Assembly (NCBI GenBank): GCA_903876735.1
Contig: CAIRAW010000010.1
Span: forward strand, 1 to 64,000
Length of the DNA stretch: 64,000 nucleotides
Direction: 5' to 3'
Origin: an uncultured beta proteobacterium
GTDB taxonomy: Bacteria > Pseudomonadota > Gammaproteobacteria > Burkholderiales > Burkholderiaceae_C
Shown here piece after piece: positions 18,731 through 32,219 of this stretch. The notes under the pieces were generated by a model. That model searched no databases, was not told the DNA's origin, and worked only from the letters and a program-made list of their open reading frames with translations. A program made the translations under genes and the position numbers. Positions within the stretch are counted from its first letter, which is position 1, and each line of letters starts with the position of its first letter.

Positions 18731-19663
18731 ATGTACCAAGCCAAACGAATTTTCCGCAGCGAGTTTGTACCTATCCGCAAACTGCAGTACCACGTGCAGA
18801 TCTGGGGTGAGAGCGCGCCCGGCAAGACGCCGCTGGTCCTGCTGCATGGCTGGATGGATGTGGCGGCGAGCTACCAGTTTGTGGTGGACGCGCTCAGCCA
18901 CGACCATTACGTCATCGCCCCGGACTGGCGTGGTTTTGGCCAGACCCCCGGTGGCGCGCAGCAGGCGGTGGGCGATTATGGCGGCGGTGTCGACAACTTC
19001 TGGTTCCCGGACTACCTGGCCGACCTGGAGTTTCTGCTCGACCATTACGCCCCGGGCGTCCCGGTCAACCTGGTCGGCCACAGCATGGGCGGCAACGTGG
19101 CAATGCTGTACGCTGGCATTCGCCCGGAGCGCATCCGCCGCCTGGTCAACCTGGAAGGTTTCGGCATGCCGGCCACCACGCCCGACGAGGCGCCGGCGCG
19201 CTATGCCCAATGGTTTGAGCACCTGAAAGACCTGCAGCGCGGTGAGCTGGCCCTGCGCGGCTACGCCGATCTGGACGGCGTGGCGACGCGCCTGATGAAA
19301 ACCAATCGGCGCCTGGGGATGGACAAGGCGCGCTGGCTGGCACAGCACTGGGCCCGGCCGGACGACCAAGGCCTGTGGTACGTGCTGGGCGACCCGGCGC
19401 ACAAGGTTCACAACGGTCAGCTCTACCGGGTCGATGAAGTGCTGGAGATCTACCAGCGCATCAGCATGCCGGCGCTGATGGTCGAGGCCAGCGACAACAG
19501 CATGGAACTGTGGTGGAAGGGCCGGTTCACGCTGGCGCAGTTCCACGAGCGCCTCAAGGCCGTGCCACAGGTCGAAATGGCCCACATTCAGGACGCCGGC
19601 CACATGCTGCACCACGACCAGCCCGAACAGTTGGCGGCGCTGCTCGAACGCTTTATTGCCTGA
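18731..19663 (+). CDS. Alpha/beta hydrolase
   Basis: Serine hydrolase of about 310 residues. The oxyanion loop is LLHGWMDVAASYQF near residue 38, the nucleophile elbow GHSMGG near 119, and the C-terminal histidine in DAGHMLHHDQPEQL. Asp in ASDNS region or EASDNSMELWW probably completes the triad. No signal peptide, so cytoplasmic. Several in-frame starts exist between 18707 and 18731; I chose MYQAKRIFRSEF because the earlier ones overlap the promoter region shared with the divergent acyl-CoA synthetase gene. Substrate unknown; the head-to-head partner suggests acyl or ester metabolism. Confidence 0.85.
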   Translation: MYQAKRIFRSEFVPIRKLQYHVQIWGESAPGKTPLVLLHGWMDVAASYQFVVDALSHDHYVIAPDWRGFGQTPGGAQQAVGDYGGGVDNFWFPDYLADLEFLLDHYAPGVPVNLVGHSMGGNVAMLYAGIRPERIRRLVNLEGFGMPATTPDEAPARYAQWFEHLKDLQRGELALRGYADLDGVATRLMKTNRRLGMDKARWLAQHWARPDDQGLWYVLGDPAHKVHNGQLYRVDEVLEIYQRISMPALMVEASDNSMELWWKGRFTLAQFHERLKAVPQVEMAHIQDAGHMLHHDQPEQLAALLERFIA

Positions 19664-19683
19664 GCGGGGGGTCTTGGGAGGGC

Positions 19684-19710
19684 CATGCCGGGCGCCAAGG
19701 CCCCGGCATG
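19684..19710. terminator. Hairpin after the alpha/beta hydrolase
   Basis: CATGCCGG (19684-19691) pairs with CCGGCATG (19703-19710). There is no following T run, so it may be a transcript-end hairpin or a rho-dependent site. It lies 21 bp after the hydrolase stop. Confidence 0.4.
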
Positions 19711-19806
19711 AGAAAATACGCCCACATCGGGGTTCAAGCGCAATTCTTGCGGCCCGGCGGCACCGCCGCCCTCCCCCTCATTTCACACACACCAAGGACA
19801 GTCATC

Positions 19807-20911
19807 ATGGAAGCAGAACGCATCAACCTCATCGGCACCAAGCTCGCGGACCTGAGCGCTCGCACGCTCGAGTTACGGGGGTATCTTTGACTACGCTGCC
19901 AAATCGGAACGACTGAGAACGGTCAACGCCTCGCTCGAAGACCCCAGCGTCTGGAACGACCCCAAGCGCGCCCAGGAACTGGGACGCGAAAAGAAGGCGC
20001 TCGACGGCGTCGTGGTCACGCTCGACCAACTCACCAGTGAACTCTCGGACAACAGCGAGTTGTTCGAGATGAGCAAGGAAGACAGTGACGAGGCCGGCCT
20101 GCTCACCATCGAGGCCGACACCGCGAAGCTTTCAGCCATCATCGAAGGGCTGGAATTCCGCCGCATGTTCAACAACCCGGCCGACCCGATGAACGCCTTT
20201 GTCGACATCCAGGCCGGCGCCGGCGGCACCGAAGCCTGCGACTGGGCCAGCATGCTGCTGCGCCAGTACCTGCGCTATGCGGAGCGCAAGGGCTTCACGG
20301 TCACGATCGAGGACGAAACGGCCGGTGACACCGCCGGTATCAAGGGCGCCACGATCAAGGTGGAGGGTGAATACGCTTTTGGCCTGCTGCGCACCGAGAC
20401 CGGCGTGCACCGTCTGGTGCGCAAGTCGCCATTCGATTCTTCGGGTGGGCGCCACACCTCGTTTGCCTCGGTCTTCGTCTACCCCGAAGTCGATGACTCG
20501 ATCGAGATCGACATCAACCCGTCCGACGTCCGGGTCGACACCTTCCGCGCCAGCGGCGCCGGCGGCCAGCACATCAACAAGACCGACTCGGCTGTGCGCC
20601 TGACCCACTTGCCCACCGGCATCGTGGTGCAGTGCCAGGACGGGCGCAGCCAGCACGGCAACCGCGATGTGGCCTGGAAGCGCCTGCGCAGCCGCCTCTA
20701 TGACCACGAGATGCGCAAGCGCCAGGAAGAGCAGCAAAAGCTCGAAGACTCCAAGACCGACGTGGGCTGGGGCCACCAGATCCGCAGCTACGTGCTCGAC
20801 AACAGCCGGATCAAGGATTTGCGCACCAACTACGAGACCTCGGCGACGCAGAAGGTGCTCGATGGCGATCTTGATCAGTTCATCGAAGCGTCGCTGAAGC
20901 AAGGCGTGTAA
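19807..20911 (+). CDS. prfB: Peptide chain release factor 2 (programmed +1 frameshift)
   Basis: Recognises UGA and UAA stop codons and triggers peptide release. Translation starts at ATG 19807 and meets an in-frame TGA after 27 codons (19888-19890). A +1 shift at CTT-T resumes at GAC 19889, so the product joins 19807-19887 to 19889-20911, 367 residues (E. coli RF2 365). The tripeptide anticodon SPF is at about residues 207-209 and the catalytic GGQ at 252-254 ([16 protein letters not shown]). Its own product level controls the shift. The stop overlaps the ATG of the next gene (TAATG). Confidence 0.97.
19875..19891 (+). promoter_or_regulatory. prfB +1 frameshift site
   Basis: An internal Shine-Dalgarno-like GGGGG run (from 19877) lies directly before TAT-CTT-TGA-C, the classic RF2 slippery sequence. 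Low RF2 slows reading of UGA and allows P-site tRNA-Leu to slip from CTT to TTT, an autoregulatory switch. Confidence 0.95.
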
Positions 20912-21585
20912 TGCCGGTGCAAGCACTGATCTTCGACATGGACGGCACCATGGTGGACTCCATGCCCTGGCACGCGCAGAGCTGGGTCACGTTCACGCAG
21001 CGCCATGGCCTGGCGATCGGTGTCGATGAGGTCATGCGCCGCACCACCGGACTGACCGGGGTCGAATGCATGCGCGATCTGTTCCAACGTGACATGGATG
21101 ACGCAGAGGCGCGCGCGCTGGTCGAAGAAAAAGAAGTGCTGTACCGCGAACTCTACGCCCCGGTCTTTGCCGAGGTGGCGGGTTTCACGTCATTCACAGA
21201 ACAGGCCCGGTGGCGTGGTTTGAAGATGGGCGTCGGCACGGCGGGCGACCGGCACAACATCGCCTTTGTTCTGTCGCATCTGAATCTGCCAAGCCCGCCG
21301 CACGCGGTGGTCGGCGGCGACGAAGGCTTGCCCGGCAAACCGGAGCCGGCCATTTTTCTGGAAGCAGCCCGGCGCATGAACACGCCAGCGCAGGCCTGTA
21401 TCGTTTTTGAAGATGCGCCCTATGGCATCGAAGCAGCGCGCCGCGCCGGCATGCGCGCTGTCGCTGTCTGCACCTCGCACACGGCGGCCCAACTGGCCGG
21501 CCCGCACGTGCTGGCCAGTGTCGGCAATTACCTTGACTTGATGAATTCGAATTTTTTGGAGAAACTGCATGTTGCTACCTCGTGA
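20911..21585 (+). CDS. HAD-family phosphatase (beta-phosphoglucomutase-like)
   Basis: Haloacid-dehalogenase-fold hydrolase, 224 residues. Motif I is FDMDGTMVDSMPWH (nucleophile and general acid aspartates at about residues 9 and 11). Motif II is the Thr in VGTAGD, and motif III/IV is KPEPAIFLEAARRM followed by VFEDAPYGIEAARRAGM. The cap domain between residues 15 and 90 fits subfamily IA phosphatases such as YqaB or sugar phosphatases. Substrate unknown. It overlaps prfB by one base and pepN by 17 bases, so it is probably cotranscribed with both. Confidence 0.87.
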   Translation: MPVQALIFDMDGTMVDSMPWHAQSWVTFTQRHGLAIGVDEVMRRTTGLTGVECMRDLFQRDMDDAEARALVEEKEVLYRELYAPVFAEVAGFTSFTEQARWRGLKMGVGTAGDRHNIAFVLSHLNLPSPPHAVVGGDEGLPGKPEPAIFLEAARRMNTPAQACIVFEDAPYGIEAARRAGMRAVAVCTSHTAAQLAGPHVLASVGNYLDLMNSNFLEKLHVATS

Positions 21586-24280
21586 GGCCGACGGCCCAAC
21601 CACGGTCACCCTGCGCGCCGACTACACGGCACCCGCCTTCCTGATCGACACGGTCAACCTGTGTTTTGACCTGGACCCGGCCAAGACCCGCGTCCTGAAC
21701 AAGATGACGCTGCGCCGCAACCCTGACGTTGCCGCGCAGGCGCTGCGGCTTGACGGCGAAGAACTCAATCTGGCGCGCGTGCTGGTCAACGGACAGGGCG
21801 CATCCTTCAAGATCGAAGGCAACCAGCTGGTGCTGGACAACCTGCCGGCCGAGGGCGTTTTCGAGCTGGAAATTTTCACCACCTGCGCACCCATCAAAAA
21901 CAGCAAGCTCATGGGCCTGTACGTCAGCAACGAATCCTTCTTCACCCAGTGTGAAGCCGAGGGCTTCAGGCGCATCACCTACTTCATGGACCGCCCCGAC
22001 GTCATGGCCAGCTACAGCGTGACGCTGCGCGCCGACAGGCAGAAGTACCCGGTGCTGCTGTCCAACGGCAACCTGGTTGATTCGGGTCCGCTCGAAGGCG
22101 CCGGCAACGAGGGCCGCCATTTTGCGACCTGGGTTGATCCGCACAAGAAGCCGTCCTATCTGTTCGCGCTGGTCGCCGGGCAACTGGTGTGCCGCGAGCA
22201 GCGCATCACCTCGCGCGCCGGCAAGGAGCACCTGCTGCAGGTCTATGTGCGCGCCGGCGACCTCGACAAGACCGAGCACGCCATGAACTCGCTGATGGCA
22301 TCCGTGGTCTGGGACGAGGTGCGCTTCGGCCTGCCGCTTGACCTGGAGCGCTTCATGATCGTGGCCACCAGCGACTTCAACATGGGCGCCATGGAGAACA
22401 AGGGCCTCAACATCTTCAACACCAAGTACGTGCTGGCCAGCCAGGCCACCGCCACCGACGTTGACTATTCCAACATCGAGAGCGTGGTCGGCCACGAGTA
22501 CTTCCACAACTGGACCGGCAACCGCATCACCTGCCGCGACTGGTTCCAGCTCAGCCTGAAGGAAGGACTGACGGTCTTTCGCGACCAGGAGTTCTCGCAG
22601 GACCTGTGCAGCGAGCCTTCAGCGCGCGCCGTCAAACGCATCGAGGACGTGCGTGTGCTGCGCACCGCCCAGTTCCCGGAAGACGCAGGCCCGATGGCGC
22701 ACCCGGTGCGGCCTGACAGCTATGCCGAGATCAACAACTTCTACACCGTCACGATTTACGAAAAAGGCGCTGAAGTCGTGCGCATGATGCAGACCCTGGT
22801 CGGCCGCGCCGGCTTTGCCAAGGGCATGAGCCTGTATTTCGCGCGCCACGACGGCCAGGCCGTAACCTGCGACGACTTCGCCCAGGCGATTGCCGACGCC
22901 AATCCGGCATCCGACCTGGCGCGCCTGTTGCCTGAGTTCAAGCACTGGTACAGCCAGGCCGGCACACCGCATCTGCAGGCCAGCGGCAGCTTCGACGCGC
23001 AGGCGAGAACCTACACCCTGACCTTCAGCCAGCACTGCGCCGCCACGCCGGGTCAGAGCGAGAAGCCGCCGTTTGTCATTCCGGTGCAAATCGGCCTGCT
23101 CGGCGCCAATGGCGCCGCCCTGCCCCTGCAGCTTCAAGGCCAGGATGGCGCAAGCAGCGACGGCCACCTGTTCGTCATGCACCAACGCAGCGAGTCGATC
23201 ACCTTTGTCAACGTCGATGAGGCGCCAGTACCCTCCATCCTGCGTGGTTTCAGCGCCCCGGTGGTACTGGACTTTGACTACAGCGACGCCCAGTTGCTGA
23301 CGCTGCTGGCCAACGACCCCGACCCCTTCAACCGCTGGGAAGCCGGGCAGCGGCTGGCCTTGCGCAGCAGCGCGCGGGCCATCCATGGCGATGTGGCGAA
23401 CGAGGCCAACCCGCTTGATGCCGCCTACGTCGAAGCCATGCGCAGCGTGCTGCGCCACCCCACGCTGGACGCTGCCTTCAAGGAACTGGTGCTGACCCTG
23501 CCATCGGAAACCTACATCGCCGAGCAACTCGACGTGGTCGACCCGCAGCGCATTCATACCGTGCGTGAAGCCATGCGGCTGCAACTGGCCAGCGCGCTGG
23601 CGCCGGACTGGCAATGGGCTTTCGAGAGCCACAGCGCCAGCGGTGCTTACAGCCCTGACGCCCTGTCAGCGGGACGGCGCGCCCTGGCCGGCATGGCACT
23701 GGCACAGCTGTGCTTGGCCGCGCGCAGTCAAACCGACAGCGTCTGGCCCGGCAAGACCTACCAGCGCTTCAAGGACGCCGGCAACATGACGGACCGCTTC
23801 AACGCCCTGAGCGCGCTGGTGCACAGCGGCCATGAGCTGGCAGCGCCGGCCCTGGCACGCTTTCATGCCCAGTTCAGCCAGGAGGAACTGGTGCTCGACA
23901 AATGGTTTGCCCTGCAGGCCGGCGCCTGCGACCGTGCGGGTCAGGTGCTGCCGCTGGTGCGACAACTGCTGAACCATCCCGACTTCCACATCCGCAATCC
24001 GAACCGCGCGCGCAGCCTGATCTTCAGTTATTGCAGCGCCAACCCGGGGGCCTTCCACCGCCCGGACGCCGCCGGCTACGTGTTCTGGAGCGAGCGCGTG
24101 GTGGAACTCGACGCTTTCAACCCGCAGGTTGCCGCCCGTTTGGCGCGCGCCCTGGACCGCTGGAAGAAGCTGGCCGAACCCTACCGCAGCGCCGCCCGCG
24201 AAGCCATTGCCCGCGTCGCCGCCAAAACCGACCTGAGCAAGGACGTTCGCGAAGTCGTCAGCCGCGCCCTGGCCGATTGA
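21569..24280 (+). CDS. pepN: Aminopeptidase N
   Basis: Zinc metallopeptidase (M1 family) that removes N-terminal residues from peptides in the cytoplasm. The substrate-anchoring GAMEN is at about residue 273, the zinc site HEYFH at 309-313 with the third ligand Glu332 in LKEGLTVFRDQ. The fourth domain is a long C-terminal helical region. The length of 903 residues is close to E. coli PepN (870). The start ATG lies inside the last codons of the HAD gene. It is followed by tRNA-Thr. Confidence 0.96.
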   Translation: MLLPREADGPTTVTLRADYTAPAFLIDTVNLCFDLDPAKTRVLNKMTLRRNPDVAAQALRLDGEELNLARVLVNGQGASFKIEGNQLVLDNLPAEGVFELEIFTTCAPIKNSKLMGLYVSNESFFTQCEAEGFRRITYFMDRPDVMASYSVTLRADRQKYPVLLSNGNLVDSGPLEGAGNEGRHFATWVDPHKKPSYLFALVAGQLVCREQRITSRAGKEHLLQVYVRAGDLDKTEHAMNSLMASVVWDEVRFGLPLDLERFMIVATSDFNMGAMENKGLNIFNTKYVLASQATATDVDYSNIESVVGHEYFHNWTGNRITCRDWFQLSLKEGLTVFRDQEFSQDLCSEPSARAVKRIEDVRVLRTAQFPEDAGPMAHPVRPDSYAEINNFYTVTIYEKGAEVVRMMQTLVGRAGFAKGMSLYFARHDGQAVTCDDFAQAIADANPASDLARLLPEFKHWYSQAGTPHLQASGSFDAQARTYTLTFSQHCAATPGQSEKPPFVIPVQIGLLGANGAALPLQLQGQDGASSDGHLFVMHQRSESITFVNVDEAPVPSILRGFSAPVVLDFDYSDAQLLTLLANDPDPFNRWEAGQRLALRSSARAIHGDVANEANPLDAAYVEAMRSVLRHPTLDAAFKELVLTLPSETYIAEQLDVVDPQRIHTVREAMRLQLASALAPDWQWAFESHSASGAYSPDALSAGRRALAGMALAQLCLAARSQTDSVWPGKTYQRFKDAGNMTDRFNALSALVHSGHELAAPALARFHAQFSQEELVLDKWFALQAGACDRAGQVLPLVRQLLNHPDFHIRNPNRARSLIFSYCSANPGAFHRPDAAGYVFWSERVVELDAFNPQVAARLARALDRWKKLAEPYRSAAREAIARVAAKTDLSKDVREVVSRALAD

Positions 24281-24296
24281 GGCGGGTCAAGCCGGC

Positions 24297-24302
24297 TATA
24301 AT
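24297..24302 (+). promoter_or_regulatory. -10 box of the tRNA-Thr promoter
   Basis: A perfect TATAAT ends 12 bases before the tRNA-Thr 5' end, just after the pepN stop codon. Candidate -35 sequences (GATTGA at a 16-bp spacing) overlap the end of pepN. Confidence 0.5.
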
Positions 24303-24314
24303 TCACGCCGGTTA

Positions 24315-24390
24315 GCCGGTGTAGCTCAGTCGGTAGAGCAGCTCATTCGTAATGAGAAGGTCGGGTGTTCGATTCATCTCTCCGGCACCA
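24315..24390 (+). tRNA. tRNA-Thr (CGT)
   Basis: Cloverleaf GCCGGTGTAGCTCAG with anticodon loop TTCGTAA (anticodon CGT) and acceptor end CCGGC-A followed by encoded CCA. The T-arm has two G-U pairs but closes properly around TTCGATT. Confidence 0.95.
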
Positions 24391-24401
24391 TAAACAAAGG
24401 G

Positions 24402-24435
24402 AAGCCCGCTATTTAAAACATAGCGGGCTTTTTCT
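24402..24435 (+). terminator. Rho-independent terminator of tRNA-Thr
   Basis: AAGCCCGCTA (24402-24411) pairs with TAGCGGGCTT (24421-24430) and runs into TTTTTC. Confidence 0.9.
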
Positions 24436-24510
24436 TTATGGATGGTTACCGGCCTTTTACCGACTTCGCTGCGATCTTTGGTGGCCCGGGTGCAAGGCTG
24501 CCGTTAGCTG

Positions 24511-25161
24511 TTACGGCGGAGCCGAAGACCACAATGCCTTTGCCGGACAAGGCCGCATGAAGGCCATGCTCTGCTCGACTGGCGCCATCAGCCAGTCCTG
24601 GTAAGAATCAGGCGGCAGGACCACAACCATGCGTTTCTCTTCACCCGGTTTGTGATACTGCCGCATCAGGGCATGCTCATCGGCGTTGATGGTCAGCATG
24701 GTGTAGCTGTGGACCAGTTCCCCCTGCGCAGACTTCCACGCCGACCACAGACCTGCGATGCCCAGAGGCTCGCCGTTCGCGCTGGCAATGCGTGTGGCAA
24801 CGGCCTTGCCGCTGCGCCAGTCGGGTTCAAAAAACGCCTCGGCCGGGATGATGCAGTGCTGGGCACGCTTCCATGCGTCCCGAAAACTGGGTTTCTCCAC
24901 CACGGTCTCGCTGCGGGCGTTGTAGGTGTGCCGGGTGATTTTGGTGTCGCGCGACCAATGCGGCACCAGGCCGAACAGGCCCGTCAGCGCCTCGCAGCGT
25001 GGTACTGCGTCGTCGCCGACGTCCGCATGCGGATGACGCCGGATAAAAGCGCCCAGGTAGCCGGGCCATAGATCGACCTTGCCGGAATCGACAGGCGGCT
25101 CAACGCCGAAGTGCCGGATGTACTTGTCGCGCTCCTTGAGGGCCTGGTAGTGACTGCACAT
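24511..25161 (-). CDS. SOS-response-associated peptidase (SRAP / YedK / HMCES family)
   Basis: Forms a protective DNA-protein crosslink with abasic sites in single-stranded DNA through its N-terminal cysteine. Cys2 follows the initiator methionine (MCSHYQALKERD). The family blocks are ARSETVVEKPSFRDAW (near residue 85), CIIPAEAFFEPDW (near 105), the internal IAGLW and TINADEHALMRQYHKPGEEKRM (near 165-190), where the histidine is expected to act. 216 residues, normal. The gene is tail-to-tail with tRNA-Thr and its terminator. Confidence 0.92.
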   Translation of the reverse strand: MCSHYQALKERDKYIRHFGVEPPVDSGKVDLWPGYLGAFIRRHPHADVGDDAVPRCEALTGLFGLVPHWSRDTKITRHTYNARSETVVEKPSFRDAWKRAQHCIIPAEAFFEPDWRSGKAVATRIASANGEPLGIAGLWSAWKSAQGELVHSYTMLTINADEHALMRQYHKPGEEKRMVVVLPPDSYQDWLMAPVEQSMAFMRPCPAKALWSSAPP

Positions 25162-25205
25162 GGCGCTGCGTACCGAATTCAGCTATTGGAAAATTCGCAA
25201 CCCAA

Positions 25206-25864
25206 TCACTGCCGGATCACATCCGCTCCAGGCGGCGGCTTGAACTCGAAGCTGTTTGCCGGCAACGCAGCGTTGACCTCGAAACGGCTGAAGCTCAGCA
25301 GCGAACGCTGGCCAAAACTGTCCAAGATTTCCAGCGCCGCCAGTTCGGGAATCGCATCCGCAGTCGTGCGCGATCGAAAGCCCACGCGTACCGACTGCAA
25401 CTGCCCGTCTTTCGACTTGGGTATTGCCAGCAGCCATTGCAGGCCGTCTTTGTCCGGCGCGTCGCTCAAGCTGAAGTCCGCCTGCAATGCACGCAGATCG
25501 GGGGCTGCGGCTATCAGGGCCGCTGGCGTCGAACCCAGCGCCTGCGACTGCTTGCGCGCCGTCACCTGGTTCAGGTCAAGGTCGTAAAGCCACAGGGTCT
25601 GACCATCAGCGACGATGCTTTGCTCGAACGGCTTGCGGTAAATGAACTTGAAGCGGTTCGGGCGTGAAAATTCGAAGCTGCCACTCGATGTTTTGGCGCG
25701 CGTCGCCTGCCCTTCTTTCGCTGGCGCCGTCACGACCTGGGTGAACTCGGAACGCCCGCTCTTGACGCCTTTGACAAAGGCTTCAAGACTCTGCAAGCCG
25801 CTGGCGCCGGCAGACGCCGCACAGCATGCAAACAGCAGGCTGGCCATTCGTTGCTTCATGGCCA

Positions 25865-25868
<4 letters not shown>
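25206..25868 (-). CDS. lolA: Outer-membrane lipoprotein carrier protein LolA
   Basis: Periplasmic chaperone that carries lipoproteins from the LolCDE complex to LolB. A Sec signal peptide ([19 protein letters not shown]) is followed by [20 protein letters not shown] and the family's [40 protein letters not shown] block. About 220 residues. Its start overlaps the ftsK stop in an ATGA junction, the ftsK-lolA arrangement common in proteobacteria; ATG 25868, 25865 or 25859 are all possible starts. Confidence 0.94.
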
Positions 25869-29215
<3,347 letters not shown>

Positions 29216-29221
29216 AACCGC

Positions 29222-29356
29222 TATAATCCAAGGCTTTTCCGGCTTTCCTCAAACCTGTCCATGCAAGGCATGGGGTTGGCTGGCGAATCTCCTTACCGCC
29301 ACGCAACAGTGTGGCGAGGTGCGGCGAAAGCTGTTAATTTTCTCTGGAGTGTCCAA
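29222..29356 (+). promoter_or_regulatory. rpmB promoter and structured leader
   Basis: A perfect TATAAT stands at 29222-29227, giving a predicted leader of about 120 nt before rpmB. The leader contains two small hairpins: CCATGC/GCATGG (29259-29273) and CGCCAC/GTGGCG (29297-29316). Ribosomal protein leaders are often regulatory, but I recognise no known motif. Confidence 0.5.
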
Positions 29357-29590
29357 ATGGCACGCGTATGTGAAGTCACGGGCAAAGGCCCGATGGTCGG
29401 GAACAAGGTTTCCCACGCCAACAACAAAACCAAGCGCCGGTTCCTGCCGAACCTGCAATACCGCCGTTTCTGGGTCGAGACCGAAAACCGCTGGATCCGC
29501 CTGCGGATTTCCAACGCAGGTCTGCGTTTGATCGACAAAAACGGTATTGACTCTGTGCTCGCAGACCTGCGCGCACGCGGCCAGGCATAA
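29357..29590 (+). CDS. rpmB: 50S ribosomal protein L28
   Basis: Large-subunit protein bL28, 77 residues. The family start [29 protein letters not shown] is complete, followed by the conserved [33 protein letters not shown] lies ahead of the ATG. It is 13 bp upstream of rpmG, the usual pair. Confidence 0.97.
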   Translation: MARVCEVTGKGPMVGNKVSHANNKTKRRFLPNLQYRRFWVETENRWIRLRISNAGLRLIDKNGIDSVLADLRARGQA

Positions 29591-29603
29591 CAAAGGAACC
29601 ATC

Positions 29604-29774
29604 ATGGCTACCAAAGGCGGACGCGAAAAAATCAAGCTGGAATCGACAGCCGGCACCGGTCACTTCTACACGACCGACAAGAACAAGAAGACCATGCCCG
29701 AGAAAATGCTGATCAAGAAATTTGATCCCAAAGCTCGCAAGCATGTGGATTACAAGGAAATGAAGCTCAAATAA
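29604..29774 (+). CDS. rpmG: 50S ribosomal protein L33 (cysteine-free form)
   Basis: Large-subunit protein bL33, 56 residues. The conserved [17 protein letters not shown] and the C-terminal [19 protein letters not shown] are present. No cysteine occurs, so this is the zinc-independent C-minus type. AAGGA precedes the ATG by a normal distance. A terminator follows after 20 bp. Confidence 0.97.
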   Translation: MATKGGREKIKLESTAGTGHFYTTDKNKKTMPEKMLIKKFDPKARKHVDYKEMKLK

Positions 29775-29791
29775 TTCAGAGCTTGCACAAA

Positions 29792-29821
29792 CAAAAAACC
29801 CGGCTAAGCCGGGTTTTTTTA
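29792..29821. terminator. Bidirectional terminator between rpmG and the methyltransferase
   Basis: AACCCGGC (29797-29804) pairs with GCCGGGTT (29808-29815) with a TAA loop. Flanking A and T runs on both sides allow it to work for rpmG and for the convergent gene at 29843. Confidence 0.88.
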
Positions 29822-29842
29822 TGCCTGAGAACCAGGCAAGGT

Positions 29843-30640
29843 TCAGGCTGCGTTCTTGGTTGCCACAATGACCTGGAAATTACCGAAGAACACGGTGCGA
29901 CGCTCGCAGGTGAAGCCACCCATGGCTTCGAGTTGCTTGAGCGGGTCATGCGAATCCCACAGCGCCAGACCCAAGGGCTCGAAAACCTTGAAGTAGGTCC
30001 AGCTCAAGGCACGCAGCACCCAGAGGTCAGGGCGATGAAACTCGGCCAGATACAGTTTGCCGCCTGGGGTCAAGACACGACCCGCTTCCTTGAGGGCCTG
30101 GCCCTTGAGGTGGTGCGGCAGTTCGTGCAGCAGGAAGAAAATCACGTTGGCGTCGACCGAGGCGTCTGCCTGCTTCATGGCCGTGGCGTTTTCTTCCAGG
30201 AATTGGATCTTGCCGGGATAGGCCAGCAGTTTGCTCTGCGCATGATCGAGTTCATTCTTGATGATGTCGGCAATCAGCACGCGGCGGGCGCCGGCGTCAA
30301 CCGCTGCGGTTACGACACGCGGAATCACGTTGCCAAAAGCGCAGGACGTAATCAGCACGTTCTTGCCGCGCAGGTTGGTCTTGAGCAAACCGGCGGTGAT
30401 GGCGGACACCAGGCGGTCATATTGGAACAACAGAATCGCGGCGATGATCGGCTGGAAATCGATCATGCGGATCAGTCGCATGTTCGAGTAAATCGGGTAG
30501 ACATGGTCTGCATCGTCGGGCTTGCCGGGCATGACCGCGCGCAAGATCAAAGCACCCCGCGTCACCGTGAAAAAGAAAAGCGCAGTGAAAGACAGAACAA
30601 GAATCACGGTAACAAACGTATAGAGCAACCAGGCAGGCAT
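29843..30640 (-). CDS. Membrane-anchored class I methyltransferase, RquA-like
   Basis: 265 residues. One N-terminal transmembrane helix (about 4-27) is followed by a Rossmann methyltransferase domain. The SAM loop is degenerate: VLITSCAFGNV (about 95-105) replaces the usual GxGxG. Later elements are VLIADI (acidic end of strand 2), FFLLHELPHHLKGQALKEAGRVLTPGGKLYLAEF and a terminal FVxxG-like FTCERRTVFFGNFQVIVATK. The C-A-F-G loop and FFLLHELP are also features I associate with RquA, which converts ubiquinone to rhodoquinone, so a quinone-linked role is possible. Ordinary methyltransferase activity is not excluded. Start ATG 30640 has AGGAAAG before it; upstream codons lack support. Confidence 0.7.
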   Translation of the reverse strand: MPAWLLYTFVTVILVLSFTALFFFTVTRGALILRAVMPGKPDDADHVYPIYSNMRLIRMIDFQPIIAAILLFQYDRLVSAITAGLLKTNLRGKNVLITSCAFGNVIPRVVTAAVDAGARRVLIADIIKNELDHAQSKLLAYPGKIQFLEENATAMKQADASVDANVIFFLLHELPHHLKGQALKEAGRVLTPGGKLYLAEFHRPDLWVLRALSWTYFKVFEPLGLALWDSHDPLKQLEAMGGFTCERRTVFFGNFQVIVATKNAA

Positions 30641-30849
30641 AGCTTTCCTTATTGGGTTCGACAGAAACAGGCAGATCGGGGCGCTGGCAGACCAACGCGC
30701 GTCACACAACTGGCATTATCGCCCGGGTGCCACGGTGAACTTGGGCGAAACACTTGATACAGGACAATATTCCACGTAGTCCAAAGCAAGCTGGCCGCCC
30801 CTCGCCTCCCCCTAACGGGGCAGACAACAGAGCGCCGACCACCAGCGCC

Positions 30850-32202
<1,353 letters not shown>

Positions 32203-32219
32203 TTAGAGATCCGGGCCAC

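Noticed and set aside
17074..18810. A 578-codon open frame on the plus strand
   Set aside because: Antisense to the acyl-CoA synthetase with all its motifs; no family seen.
24315..24510. A second integration site at tRNA-Thr
   Set aside because: The tRNA is followed by a normal terminator and then an SRAP gene; there is no recombinase, no repeated tRNA end and no composition change.
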